A stretch of DNA of 64,000 bases from Phlyctochytrium arcticum (GCA_025602905.1 JAHLKI010000016.1:248001-312000); one strand, 5' to 3'; counted from the first letter of the stretch, positions 1 through 11,120 are shown. A program made the numbers and translations. Notes: generated by a model not told the origin, from the sequence alone.

Positions 1-1029
1 CTCTTTACCGATTTCGGGTCCTTGTTCCGTAAAGGTACCGGATCATCCAAGCCTAGCAAAAAGGAAATAGTGCCAGCTGTCCCCGAAAAGGATGAAGAAG
101 CACCTACGGAGATTGTGGTTGTTGTGGAGGAAACTACTGTAGCTGTGGTTGAGGAGCCTGCTGTTGCTGAAACGCAAGAGTCTGCCAAGGTCTTGGACTC
201 TGAAGTTCCACCTACTGAGTCAGCCCCCGTTCCAACACCATCAGCAACAACAGAGGAAACAACTCCAAAAGAGGAAATCACAACATCCCCCATTTCACCA
301 CCCCCAACCCCCAAAATGAAGAAACGCCTCACGTCGTTTTTCGGATTTGGCGGACAAAAGGTCAAGTCCGAAGTCGGTGACCAGGACAAGAAGGAAGACA
401 CGGACAAAAAGATTGAAGAGGCTGTGGACGCTCAAGAGGCTGCGGTTGTTGAGGAGGCCACCGAGGAAGTCAAAGCGGCCGACGCTGTTGTTGAGGATAA
501 GGGAAAAGAGGTTGCCAAGGAACCTGTTGTTGAGGTTGTCGAGGAGAAGGCTACAGCACCCGTCACGCCACCCGCCGAAGCTACTGCCCCCATCACGTCA
601 ATCCCATCCATCAGGGAGGAAACTACTGCAGTTGTTGCTGAGACTGCACCGGCCGCCGAACCAGAAAGCGTCCTCCGGTCCTCCACCGAAGAACACATCG
701 ACGTCTCCCCCGCTACCCCTAAAGAAGAACAATCCGTCCCATCTACCCCCGAACCCACCACCCCCAAATCCTCCACAACAACCAAACTCTTTGGCCGCCG
801 CCCAGCCACCCTCAAAAAACTCTTTTCGTTCAAAAAACACAATGACCAACACCATGAAGAAGAAGTGGTTGTTACCCCTGTTTCTCCTCTAAACTCGGAT
901 TTGGCCGCGACAGACCTCACACCTGCTGTCACTGTCACTGCGCCCACGCTTGGCCGGGTCGGTGGTGAACAAACTGAGGAAGTTGGGTTTGCGGAGGGGG
1001 TTATGAGGGATGCCGGAGTTAAAGTTTAG
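1..1029 (+). CDS. Low-complexity acidic protein, 5' end outside window
   Basis: The reading frame is open from base 1 and ends at a TAG at 1027-1029, so the window holds only the C-terminal ~342 residues. The visible part is rich in Glu, Val, Ala, Thr and Pro (runs such as VVVVEETTVAVVEEP), typical of an intrinsically disordered region. Three short basic-hydrophobic patches interrupt it: SLFRKGTG near the start, KKRLTSFFGFGG (about residues 105-117) and TTKLFGRRPATLKKLFSFKK near residue 265. These look like copies of one short motif and could be binding or membrane-contact segments, but that is inference. No enzyme fold or known family is recognisable. Codon use and the sustained charge pattern make real coding likely. 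Confidence 0.7.
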   Translation, partial: LFTDFGSLFRKGTGSSKPSKKEIVPAVPEKDEEAPTEIVVVVEETTVAVVEEPAVAETQESAKVLDSEVPPTESAPVPTPSATTEETTPKEEITTSPISPPPTPKMKKRLTSFFGFGGQKVKSEVGDQDKKEDTDKKIEEAVDAQEAAVVEEATEEVKAADAVVEDKGKEVAKEPVVEVVEEKATAPVTPPAEATAPITSIPSIREETTAVVAETAPAAEPESVLRSSTEEHIDVSPATPKEEQSVPSTPEPTTPKSSTTTKLFGRRPATLKKLFSFKKHNDQHHEEEVVVTPVSPLNSDLAATDLTPAVTVTAPTLGRVGGEQTEEVGFAEGVMRDAGVKV

Positions 1030-1564
1030 TTTTTCTTTGAAGTCTATGGATTTGTTGGTTTGTGAAAGTAGATAGCATATATGTAGTAGTCCTGATTTTG
1101 TATGAATTGTTTTTTTGCCACTGATTGTTGCATTGGATGTAGTGTCGTAAACAAGAAAAAATGAATGTTCATCAACTATTTTCAGTTCCACGAAATCGTT
1201 ACCGGGTATCACACATGCGTGGTGATACCCGCTTCAACGATATAAGTCTGACAACACCCGTACTAGACCCACCGCCCCTCCTCAGTCCGTCATGTTCATA
1301 CTATAATTTGACGGTGGCATTTTGTTGGGCTTTGATTACCATTCCGCATTGGGAGAATTCTATGTTGGTGTCTGGGGGTAGCAGATACCCCTGTACTGAT
1401 CCAAAACGGATTTTCAAGTTTTTCGACCACGGCGCCCTCTTATCAGTAGTAATTACAGCCGCCACAGATTATGGCTGCGCAGCTGTGTGGGAACGCTGGT
1501 CTTTCGGGTTTTGAATCGAGAACAGGAAAGAATAAAACGTATTTGCCCTCTGCTGGTCCCAAGT

Positions 1565-1579
1565 CGTATCGTCAGTTTG
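1565..1579 (+). repeat. Dispersed 15-bp motif, copy 1
   Basis: The motif CGTATCGTCAGTTTG is identical at 3293-3307 and 9157-9171, with a diverged version at 7174-7189. One reading frame gives SRIVSL at each site. Confidence 0.7.
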
Positions 1580-1715
1580 GCCTAGAGACGTTTGACGATT
1601 GATAGATACCTTCTTCAAGGGCATCGGCGCCAAATCCTTGTGCCTTTAGACTAGCAAGTCGGCGCACCAAGCGGTCCGTTACGCGGCGGATCAATCGCCT
1701 GCCCATGTGAACCAT
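1572..1715 (-). CDS. Possible 47-residue basic ORF in repeat-rich DNA
   Basis: An ATG at 1715 opens a 47-codon frame rich in Arg (RRLIRR, LVRRLASLK) that ends in a TGA inside the dispersed motif at 1565-1579. There is no homology that I recognise, and no flanking exon was found. It may be a remnant of a decayed gene family and not a gene. Confidence 0.15.
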   Translation of the reverse strand: MVHMGRRLIRRVTDRLVRRLASLKAQGFGADALEEGIYQSSNVSRPN

Positions 1716-1959
1716 TGTTACTAGAGGGGTTTATGTGGGTGTACTCGAGTGTGTGCTGAAGTAAGTATTGATTTTGGTGAAGTTGGTTGAAGGGGGGAGT
1801 ACGTTTTGCCAGCAATTTATATTACAAAACTGGTTCGATGCTCCAATTCTTTACGCCGGACGTTGTCATGAACAACATGGACTGAAGCAATGCCGCGCGC
1901 GACACTACTAACCGAGGGTCGTAAAATATCCATTCAGGGGACGTGAGTACATCAACCAG

Positions 1960-2320
1960 CCATTGTCTCAACTGCGCAAATGCATGATGACAACGACGCT
2001 CTTTTTTATTAGAAAGGGTGCACTTGAACGGACATGAGAAAAAATGCAAAGGCTTTACTCGCATCTCTGCTTGGATATGTCAGCTATCCCAGTCCAAAAG
2101 TATAAACCGGTCGTGCGAAAAAAATGATGAGAATTTGCGCAGTTGCGACTGTTGGAGAAACTCTAATACACAACATGGATATGACAGATCCTCAACTGGT
2201 ATAGGATTGTTAAACAATCATGCGTAAAGAAATTAATTATGATGGCCATAGCATCCAGATGTTTAGTTTCCGGTGTGAGGCGTTTAGTATACGCAACCCT
2301 CAAGCGCCGCGAAAGTTAAA
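1960..2320. repeat. Diverged duplicated block, copy A
   Basis: Several short matches occur in the same order as in 9650-10045: CTGCGCAAATGCATG, a shared stretch with TATCCCAGT / CATCCCAGT, GAGAATTTGCGCAG, GCGTAAAG / ACGTAAAG, GTATACGC and CCCTCAAGCGC. The matches are separated by diverged sequence, as expected for an old duplication. Confidence 0.65.
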
Positions 2321-3292
2321 TATGTCGGGTCGTTAATCTCCAGTAACCCAAGGATTTCCGCACTGTACGAACAAAAAAGCTTTAGCGACATCCATACACA
2401 CGCCTGCAGAACCTGACATCACCAGTTGGTTGTTTACGTTTTCAGAACATAATGTCATTCTCTGTGTATGTTATTCTTCGCTCCAGGTGCACAGGTGACC
2501 CGTGATTTGCTTTATTGGTACTTACCTTGCTATTGCTGCCCTTGCTATGCTTTCTTTGCCTTACTTTCAATATATACCTTGATGTTCCTTATTGGCCTTC
2601 TTGGTAATCTGCTCGCTTTCTTAACTTTTTCTTTTGGTCATACCTTCCGTCGAATTTTCCGTTCATCATAATATATATAGCCCCCAATCATATTTTTACA
2701 CTGTTCCCTTATTCTGCGTTGCAACTGTACTTTTCTTTTCTCTTACTTAGATGATCTAGGTTTTCTTCTGCACACTTGCTAAATGTTTGTTTTGCCTCTC
2801 GGTGTGTTTATTTCATGATTCAAGAAAGATAATCGCTCTCCTACTTTTCTCTTGGTTTACATTAAGGATAGTCTCTCTTACCTGAGCTACGATGCAGCCC
2901 ATAACCAAGTTTCCTCCCAAAACGTTTCTTTATCTGCCCGTGTATTTCATTACTGGCCCTGTCAGTTTATCCTGTCCCCGATTATTGTACCCTAATTAAA
3001 GGTCTCTTGCTGCCGCTGCTTCTATCAAACCGTAATCATAATTGTTTTTATCCTTATAGTTATCTTTTTTAACTTTGTCCTTGTACACAACTATGTTGAT
3101 TCCCCTTGCCTCAAACAACATGTATGATTGAGTAAGTCTCCTTGGTAAATGAGATTGCAGATAATTCATAAAGTTGTGCCGGCGAAGAGACATCAAAACT
3201 GGTATTCTATTCAGAAAAAAGGCCAAAGAGACCCATCATGCAGCACAATTCAATCCGAGTCAAGTAAATAAATATCCTGTATTAGCCCAAGC

Positions 3293-3307
3293 CGTATCGT
3301 CAGTTTG
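3293..3307 (+). repeat. Dispersed 15-bp motif, copy 2
   Basis: Identical to the 1565 and 9157 copies. The translated peptide SPSRIVSL is followed directly by a TAA stop here. Confidence 0.7.
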
Positions 3308-3639
3308 TAAAAAAAAACACAGTTCAGCCGAATCCAATACTGTAATGGCATGATATATATTGATTGACCGTGATTATAAGAAGTGTGTATGTTGCGCCTA
3401 TTGACAATGATTCTCCTTCATTGGCGGAGAAGCTGATTTGAAGTCCAAGGAAAAACATAGGATAAGAATGTTTGCATAGAGTCAAACTCGGCCCATTCAC
3501 TCGTAGTTTAAAAACTGATCAAAAATCGGTCCAAAGTTCCAAATTTTGGTTTTTGGACGCAGGAAAACAAGTATGCAGCCCAAAATCAATTTATCAAAAT
3601 CATTCAATGTATTGTGAACAAGATGTATTCTGCAAATCA

Positions 3640-3950
3640 GTGAATATGTAGAGTATAAGTCTTAAGTGGAGTGGAATCGGGTCCCTCTGACTTCCCTTCA
3701 AAGCCTTGCGGCAAGTAAAGGTCCCCCAGACTTGGGACTGGGCTTTGGTGCATTCCCCCGCCGAATAGTGTTGTTAACTGAGGGCCCCCACGTGCTGGAG
3801 GGATCCGGAAGATTGTTGAGACCAAGGAAGTTGACGCCAGAGGAGATGTTGAGACCAAGAAAGTTGAAGCCAGAAGAGTTGTTGAGACCAAGGAAGTTGA
3901 GACCAGAAGAGTTGTTGAGACCAAGGAGGTTTTTGAAGAGCTAGGTGCTA
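3640..3950. repeat. Duplicated block with 33-bp minisatellite, copy A
   Basis: Shares long near-identical stretches with 10588-10870, for example CAGACTTGGGACTGGGC and TGGTGCATTCCCCCGCCGA. It ends in a minisatellite (about 3814-3935) built of units starting GTTGAGACCA in alternating 18- and 15-bp steps, a composite unit of 33 bp. Read on the minus strand this encodes a VSTTLL/VSTSL/ASTFL array. Confidence 0.8.
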
Positions 3951-4128
3951 GAAGAGGAGAGAAAAGTCACTGTACAATGGGGTGAAGAATGCGATAATCA
4001 ATATGATTTTTTGAGGGGTTTTTGATACTTTTGTGATTTTTTTGGTGTAAAGGCCGCCCAGAGTGGTGACGCTCTACTTTTCTTTGCGAGATTTGACAGA
4101 CTTCTCTATGCTTGATGGCTTCGTATGC

Positions 4129-5449
4129 TCAGCGACCAGAACGTCCTTGGGGGTTGCGGAACTTGCGCATCGGGAGAGGCTTCAAACGTTGAATGGTCGA
4201 AGAACCGACGCTGGGCACCGTTGCCGTTACCGCGGGCCGAGACTTCTTGGTTGCCACCGTGGATTGGAGGCGACCATCTTCATTATCGTCATCAGAATCA
4301 TCCTCGAATACACTTAGCTTGGAATTGGCCAAAGCCTCCGCCTTCCCCTTGACTTCTACTGTCCCGGCAGGCAGCGGCAAAGCTGGACGGACAAACACGA
4401 ATGGAACCGCAGGCGGAACCACCGGACTTGCCACTCGGTGCTCAACCACTACCATTGGTGCCGGGGGGTTCACAGTGTCCTGTCGTGAAAGAGTTGATCC
4501 AGATCAGAAATGGTGTCATACAGGACCAAAACTCAAGAAGACATCTTACCTGCCACACACAAGGTGGGTTGCCGTCAACATCCATCATATCAGCCGGGAC
4601 GTCCACATCCATCGCGTCTTCCTCAGGCACATCTGGGTCAGAATCGGACATGCTTCCTCCGTCGGCCGACATCTCAGAGTTAAAATCGATGCCGACCATG
4701 GGATCCACAATGTCTTCCTCCATTGGTTCAATTGGTTCAGCGCACGTTTCATCGTCAACCACCATCAGAGGAACAGGCTCAGTAATAGTAGGACCGGGGG
4801 GACCAAAGCCATACATCACAGGGACAGGTTCAGCTGACGGGGCATATCCAACAAAGTTTGTGTGCCAAGCCGGGGGGTGACCTCAACTCTCTGATAATGA
4901 TGAATTACCGTCACTGAGTCCTGGGTGAATGTGCGTTTGATAGGCGCACGGCTCAAAAAATCCGATGTGCTTCTCGTACCGTAAGAAGTCGCATCCGTAA
5001 ACGAGCTTCTCTGTCGGGGCTCATAGCTCGACCGATATCGTGCAGCCGGGGGGGTCGACTGACACGAAGGTGGGAGTAAATGAACCACAGGCGCCGCATT
5101 CAAGTATCGGCCGTAGCGGTAAAGCACGCCGGCAGGAACTTGTATGCGTCGCTCATCACAACTCAACCTGCATCGTGGAGCCGGAGGGAGCGGGTTAAAC
5201 GATGATGGGAATAGATGAGCGGCAGGTACCGCAGCAGACACCGCATCCAAGTCTCCGTCATTGTGGTAAACCACGCTGGCAGGAACTTGTGTGCGTCGAT
5301 CGATGTCGCCTTCGGAGTCTATAGGATGCGTCCATCACTGCTGCTCGGTGTAGGAGGGCTTCACACACCGCCACCAGCCCTCCCACAAACAAGAACACGG
5401 AGAGGATCATCATCACTAATTCGAAGCGGGTTACCATTTCGAAAAGCAT
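4129..5449 (-). CDS. Hypothetical membrane-anchored, Pro-rich repeat protein
   Basis: Several minus-strand frames fit one gene. It opens at ATG 5449 with a short basic N-terminus and a hydrophobic segment (MMILSVFLFVGGLVAV), a likely signal anchor. A cytosolic or extracellular Pro/Arg/Ser-rich region with two tandem ~135-bp repeats follows (about 5302-5177 and 5157-5042; QVPAS/QVPAG, HLFPSS/HLLPPS), then an acidic region (EEDAMDVDVP) and a basic tail. One intron is clear: GTAAGATG...CACGACAG, about 4475-4544, joins CVWQ to DTVNPPAP in phase. Frame changes near 5330-5375 and 4820-4960 imply two more introns whose exact ends I could not fix. Stop at 4129-4131. No known family recognised. It lies in the repeat-rich region, so partial decay is possible. 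Confidence 0.5.
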
Positions 5450-5483
5450 ATCTCGCAAATAGTACTTAACAAATAAAATCACT

Positions 5484-5815
5484 CGCGCAGGCCGTTGGTA
5501 AATGTCTCGTCAAAGTTCTCGGTAGTCGATTGTCCAGTGGGCACAATGCTTGGGAAAATGTCGGAGATAAAGAGCACAAAGAGCCACGGCGGGGGGGGGG
5601 GGGGGGGGGGGGGCCTGGGAAGCCCTCCCTTATATCGATCAATCCGGTTATGGGTCCTGCCAGTGCCAGCTTCTGCGCATCCCAACAGATTTCGTCTGGT
5701 CTGGCGGACTTTGGAAGGTCAAGTCCAGCTGGATTTAATGGGCACAGTCTTGGGAGTCCTGGCACAGTTGTGTAAGAACGGCTTGCGTATGGAACGCGGA
5801 CGCGTCAAACAGGGT
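5484..5815. repeat. Duplicated block (VPTGQ element), copy A
   Basis: Matches 11535-11745: GTCTCGTCAAA, TCGATAGTC/TCGATTGTC, CCAGTGGGCACAATGCT and GGAACGCGGACGCGT recur in order. The minus strand of both copies encodes SIVPTGQ followed by a related NFDETF/EFDETF peptide, hinting at a shared coding origin. The copy abuts the membrane-protein gene at 5449. Confidence 0.75.
5591..5613 (+). repeat. Homopolymer run of 23 G
   Basis: An uninterrupted G run inside duplicated block A. The partner block has only GGCGGGGG at this place, so the run expanded in this copy or its length is a sequencing/assembly artefact. Confidence 0.9.
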
Positions 5816-7100
5816 TTCGCGCATCAGGGCAATCATGGTCAACATGGGTATGCCGGGACTTCGGCCGTTTTAAACAATTCAGCGTCGGATGAAGCAAGTC
5901 ATCTATGGTATGTGTACTGTACAAGGTCAAACATTGTGAAAGGAAGAAGTAATAGGAGGATGAAAGCAGCTGTATAATCATATCATAGAGGGCCAAGTGT
6001 TGATGATGGCCGCCGTCAGTTTCTTGGTACTGTAAAGAATCAAGCCAGTGGATTTTTCGAGTCTGCCATTCTTTTCAGGGCGTGCGGTCGTCCCTGGCGA
6101 TTGAAACGTATCCAAGTTTGCGGAGTAAGGTGAAAGTGAATGTTCTTGCCGGTGAAGGTTTTTCGGTGCTTGCTTGGCTTGCCAGAGGACCGGCATCTTT
6201 GTTCACGGCTTTTGGGTTTGTGATAGATATGTGGCGATGGCGTTGTATGTGATTAACGCAAGTTGGCAATGCGAGCAGGTTGAACAATTGGTTATGCGAC
6301 GCTTCGAAAGGACAGTGGTCGTATGGTGAAACGATCGGCTGAGGAGCAATGGTAGGTATCTGATCGGGAGGGTTTGGTCAACAGTAGGTTGAAAGGGAAT
6401 CTTTTTGCCGCCTAAAACGAGAATGTGGGTAGCTGGGAAGTAGTCCGGTACCGAGTATGCAGTGAAATGCCGGACCAGAATGCGTCAAGGAAATCGGACC
6501 AATGTCACTTTTCTTGACTGTGGTATCTGCCGTTTCCTTTCTTTTTGCTGGTCCCTCCAGACTTTCAGATTTTGCGGAATCTGTCAAGACTTCTTCGCTG
6601 ACTGACAGATCGGACAAATCGCAGGGGGACACACAAGCCCGTTACTGCGCCGCGTCAATTGCGAAAGGCATTTACCACTGACACCGCCTACGGTAGAAGG
6701 GCCTAGTTAGACTCTTTGCCAGCGGTGGGCCATTGAAATGTAAAAGCAAGACTATGAATGTATTGTGAATCAAAAAAGTGTAATTGAAGAAAAAAAAGGA
6801 AACAAGCGGTGGGGGAATGGTTATCATTCCCACGTATGTGTCTAGTTAAAATAATTGAATATCACGCAGTGTAAACTGATATTTGTGGTGGGGAGGGAGC
6901 TTGGTCCCCGGGTCCTAGAGTAATGCGATGCGAATGAGCAATGTTAGATTTGAGGCGCTAAAGTGTGGGATAATCTCACCATTCAAATGAAATTTTTGGT
7001 TGAGGAACCAGCCTCAACGCGAAAGCAACTACTGCAGGCGATTGGCCAGCCGTCTTCGAAATTGAGTGATGATTGTTGTCACGAGCAGTTGGTGGTTAAG
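5816..7100. other. No gene seen
   Basis: Only short frames without coding-like features were found on either strand. No obvious tandem repeat is present. Confidence 0.5.
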
Positions 7101-7173
7101 GTAATTCGTAGATGTATCTTCCCTATTTCGATATGCCTCAAGGTGAACACATATTTCCCGGTACTAGCCCTCG

Positions 7174-7189
7174 CTTTATTGTCAGTTTG
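7174..7189 (+). repeat. Dispersed motif, diverged copy 3
   Basis: This copy reads CTTTATTGTCAGTTTG. It is preceded by the segment ACACATATTTC, which also precedes copy 4 at 9157. The reading frame gives SPRFIVSL. Confidence 0.5.
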
Positions 7190-7675
7190 ACCAAGAGACG
7201 CGCAAACAAGTGTGATATTTACCGTCATCATTGGGCGCGGTTCCAAATCCCTGTGTTGGATGTGTACGTGGTAATTCCAGTGATGTTCTTCGCCTGCTTT
7301 TGATGTCATACTCTGCCAATATGTCCGCCATGTCGTCGTCGATCTCCTATTCATCATTATCTTCACAGTCTTTGAAGAGCTCCAGAGTCCTCAGCGCGTA
7401 CATCTTGACTAAATATATTGTGCGAATGTGTGTGGATGTGCATGGATGTGGGTGGGCGTGTATTCGTGTGCATGCTGGCTTTGTCGTGGTTTGGATTTTG
7501 TCGATGTTGGTACGGCAAGACCGGCAACGGGGTAAGTTTGACTGGCTCTTGATATTGCAAAGCGGACGGAATGCTGTACTGATCACGATGAAGGTTGACA
7601 CGACGACACAGGTTGATGCAGCCCCGCGCGTGAGACTAAGGAAAATGTCGAGTGAGAAATTCGCCTTGTGGTGAG

Positions 7676-7790
7676 CCAGGTTTGTCCGAGAGGAAGGATG
7701 GCTGAGGCCAGGAAGTGTGTTGAGTCCAGAGAGGGGTTCAGGCTTGACGATGTGAAAGAAGAGAAAAGGGAAATGAGACGGCCATTATCA
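7676..7790. repeat. Dispersed segment related to 10985-11120
   Basis: Both segments contain GTTGAGTCC, GAGAGGGG and, further on, GAAAAGGGAAATGA in the same order. On the minus strand they give NPSLDSTHFLAS versus DPSPDSTNMLVS, so they may be remnants of one coding family. A minus-strand ORF opening with MSNPYASHD at 7873 covers this segment but could not be completed into a gene. Confidence 0.5.
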
Positions 7791-8199
7791 ACCTTTCGGC
7801 TTAGTGTTTGTGCTGGGTGTGTGGTGCTTATAATCTTGTTGCGCGCGTCGTGGCTTGCATAAGGGTTCGACATGATAGATTTAGTTATGAGAGGATGATG
7901 ATTGAACAAAAAGGTCAGGTCAAAGTGGGTCAGTCAAGCGAGCCATGATGATAGTTGTGATTCCGGAAGTTGTTTCTTCGAAGGTTGTGCGGTAGTCGTG
8001 CATCTGTTGTTGATGCTGGCTGGGACGAGGGGATCAGGTTTTATTGACGTATTTATATTGCTGAAGCTGTTCTTCCGTGAAATAAAGGAATTCGTGTTGA
8101 CACGACGTAGTGGCTTTTGTCGACAAATAGGTTGAGGGTAGTTCTTGCGACACTCAATGTCTGAAGGATGCATGACATCGTACGGCAGCGGAAAACGAA

Positions 8200-9150
8200 A
8201 ACCACATTTGTCGAGCTTGCGGGAAGTGATGGGCGGTGATCGTGACGAGCGCTGAACTTGAACTAGTTCTTTTGGTGTTCAAAGACGTATCTGTGAACAA
8301 ATGGTAAATCTGGTTTTCGTGCCTGCCGGCGATATTTCTTTTGACAGCTACCCGTCAAAAAATTGAAGAAGTATTGTCATTGATAAGATCCACGGCACGC
8401 CGGACGATGTGTAATTAGATGAAGCAGTCGTTTGCTAGTAATTGGCGTCTTGCAGGTGTGATATGCTGGGCTCTCCACTGCTATCAAGAAAAAAATCATT
8501 CAAAAGTCAACGAAGGATTTGGGTTTGTTTACTTACCGATTTTTGACAGCTTGTCATTACGGACCATTAATCACCCCCAACAGGTTGATGGTTCTGTTGT
8601 CGTCTCTTGTTAAAAGGGGCTTATTCCTTTAATTGGTGAGCTATCGCTTCATTGGAACTTGAGCGCAACTTTCTCCTACCGGGAAACTTTTTTGTACTGT
8701 TTCCTCTCCACAAGTCCAAGTCAAGTATATTGGCTCCTCTTCCAGCCGTCAGAGCATCGTCTCTATAAGCGCTCGTTCTTTCCAGAAGGGCTTCCTGCTT
8801 CTTGACCCCGCCAAGGTCTTCGTCGTTTCGGTCCAAAAGGTGAGCGTTGGGGAACGCCGGATCACACAAAGGCAGCTTGTCATTCCCATCGGCCCAATTC
8901 GGTCACATTGACTACTCAAGCCACCTTACACCTCTCAAGACCAAGACCTGAACAAACTTGACGAACCGAGGATTTTTTTGAGCTTTTGTATATGGTTTAT
9001 GGGCTACATGAAATGATTTTGATAAAAAGATTGTTATAGGAAGTAGCATAACAATGAATATGCATTCTGACAAATAAAACAAAATTGGAGGCAACTCCTC
9101 AACACAATTCTATGTGCGTCAATGTAAACACATATTTCTCTTTTCCTACT
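8200..9150. other. No gene seen
   Basis: No supported coding frame, RNA gene or tandem repeat was seen here. Confidence 0.5.
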
Positions 9151-9156
9151 ACAAGT

Positions 9157-9171
9157 CGTATCGTCAGTTTG
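9157..9171 (+). repeat. Dispersed 15-bp motif, copy 4
   Basis: Identical 15-mer to copies 1 and 2. It shares upstream ACACATATTTC with copy 3, so homology extends about 35 bp beyond the core. Confidence 0.7.
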
Positions 9172-9649
9172 AGTGCCACATGGTTGAAGAAAAGTGAGAA
9201 GTACCGTCTTCGTGGCCACTCCCATCTTGCTTATGAATCTTGAGGCGGTGGGTAACTCGGGTCAGTCGGGTAGTTAAACGGTGGACTAGACCACGGCTGA
9301 GATGAACCATTATTAGCGTGGATGAGAGGGCTGTATCTTTGAGTTGTGTGTGTTCTGTGCTGTGTATGGGTCTGAACTAGTCGTGTTGTGGGCGAGATAT
9401 GTCGACGTTGACTGGATGGGGGAGAAAGTTTCGCTAGCCGTCTTATATCACCACACAAGCTCAAAGGTAAAGGTTGCCGAAAGTTGACAATTGTTGAAGC
9501 AGCCTTGCGCGCTTTGAGGGTCATAAGTCACCCATTGACTGGATATATATACAAAACGTCATGCATTAACAATAGGAAGACAGTAATAGGGATCAGTAAG
9601 GTCACCCATAACCATCGCTACGTCGTGCCATATCGTGCACACACTTCGT

Positions 9650-10045
9650 CTCTGCTGCGCAAATGCATGGAATCGTAAAAGCGATCCCAGAGTCCAGTCT
9701 TGCAAATTCTATGACGAGAAAACGAACGACTGAATGGTCCAGGGAAAAGTCATGATGAACTACTCGTATCTTTGCTGTAGCGGTCATCCCAGTTTAGGAC
9801 TATAACACTTGGTATGAAATATCTGGTGAGAATTTGCGCAGCTTTGGCTGGTGGGAACCTCTGATAACTAGCATACATACGCAACAGAATGATATATCCT
9901 GAGTGGCGGGACCACTAGTGCGGCACCTACAGCCAATTATACGTAAAGCAATAGAACAAGATGTTAATGGCGACGGATCGAGTTGTGACGGTTTGTATAC
10001 GCGTTGAACAATCGACTGACCCTCAAGCGCGGTATTCGCCTCGCA
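9650..10045. repeat. Diverged duplicated block, copy B
   Basis: Partner of 1960-2320, with the shared words in the same order and orientation. Spacing differs by small indels. Confidence 0.65.
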
Positions 10046-10587
10046 TTGCGCAGAGAGACTAATACATAAGCGAATGAAAACTTATCCCGCCGTCCCCAGT
10101 CAGAATTGAAAACACAACTACAACAACTGCATCTATCGAAACAAAATCCCACCACATACGATCAAAAATGGCTCGTTTGAGATTCAGAGTAGCGCACCGG
10201 GTTAGCCGCTTTTTCCGCTTTCGATCCCAGAGTTGTGCGAAGGAATCTTCCGAAAATGGTGTGTTATCGCATTCTTTGGCAGTGTTTATGATATACTGAA
10301 CGGACATCATTGTAGGAAATTATCCGAAAGGCGGATACATTTTCACCCTGAGCCATATCGAAATATGTTGACATTAGTCTGGTGGTGAAATCAGCCTGTA
10401 AATTTTCAAGTACTTCATTGCTGGAGAATGGATACTTGAAATCAAAACAAAATGCAGCATGACTGTAAATTAGTCCGATCCATCCGCTGTGGATCGTTGC
10501 ACCATTGCAAAATTTACAAGTTTGGATCAATCTCCCGCAACGAAGTCATTCAATTTAAGGAAAAGCACATATATATTTCAGGTGAAC

Positions 10588-10870
10588 GTATATGTAGAGT
10601 ACAAGAGTATATTGAAATCCGGTCTCTCTGACTTCCTTCCAAAGCCTTACGACAATTGAAGGTCCCCAGACTTGGGACTGGGCATTGGTGCATTCCCCCG
10701 CCGAGTAGTCAACTCCCCCACTTGCCCCAGGGGGGAGTCGACTGAGGGTCCCCGCATGAATGCTAGAGGGATCGTTTTTGAGGTTGTTGAGACCAGGAGG
10801 ATTGTTGAGACCAACAGGACTGTTGATACCGAGAGGTTGGTGAGACCAGGATACTTGTTGATGAACCAGG
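10588..10870. repeat. Duplicated block with minisatellite, copy B
   Basis: Partner of 3640-3950. The unique part is conserved, but a CCCCAGGGGGGAG-containing insertion splits it near 10715-10745. Its minisatellite is shorter and more diverged (about 10786-10870). Confidence 0.8.
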
Positions 10871-10984
10871 TGTCTCCAACAACATCAAGATGTCGCTAGA
10901 AAAAAAGGGAGGTAATGAATTTTTTTTTCTACAGCGATGAATCCATGTTAGTGTGGAGAGATTACCTGATGTTTGGATTCAAGA

Positions 10985-11120
10985 CGTTTGGTGAGACCAG
11001 CATGTTAGTTGAGTCCGGAGAGGGGTCCAGGTTTGTTTGAGACCAATGAAGTTTGTGAGATGTGGAGTAGCCAAGTTTCACCGAAGGGATGGAGATGTGG
11101 CTATAAAAGAAAAGGGAAAT
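10985..11120. repeat. Dispersed segment related to 7676-7790
   Basis: See the partner entry at 7676. It begins a run of polypurine repeats that continues to about 11500. Confidence 0.5.

Larger units (their letters stand above)
1030..4128. other. Gene-poor, repeat-bearing stretch
   Basis: No convincing gene is visible on either strand. The longest frames lack coding-like composition or recognisable motifs. The stretch carries the first set of diverged blocks that recur at 9.1-11.7 kb: the SRIVSL motif copies at 1565-1579 and 3293-3307, the block 1960-2320, and the block 3640-3950 with its minisatellite. Confidence 0.6.

Noticed and set aside
2468..2671. Short hydrophobic ORF (LPCYCCPCYAFFALLSIY)
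   Set aside because: AT-rich, pyrimidine-biased sequence readily gives hydrophobic frames; there is no codon bias, motif or neighbouring exon.
4193..4880. Plus-strand ORFs of 214 and 159 codons
   Set aside because: They are shadows of the minus-strand gene at 4129-5449, whose intron borders and acidic/basic domains are more convincing.
9231..9524. Minus-strand 97-codon frame rich in Pro, Ser and His
   Set aside because: No start context, no splice partner and low-complexity composition; it lies between repeat blocks.
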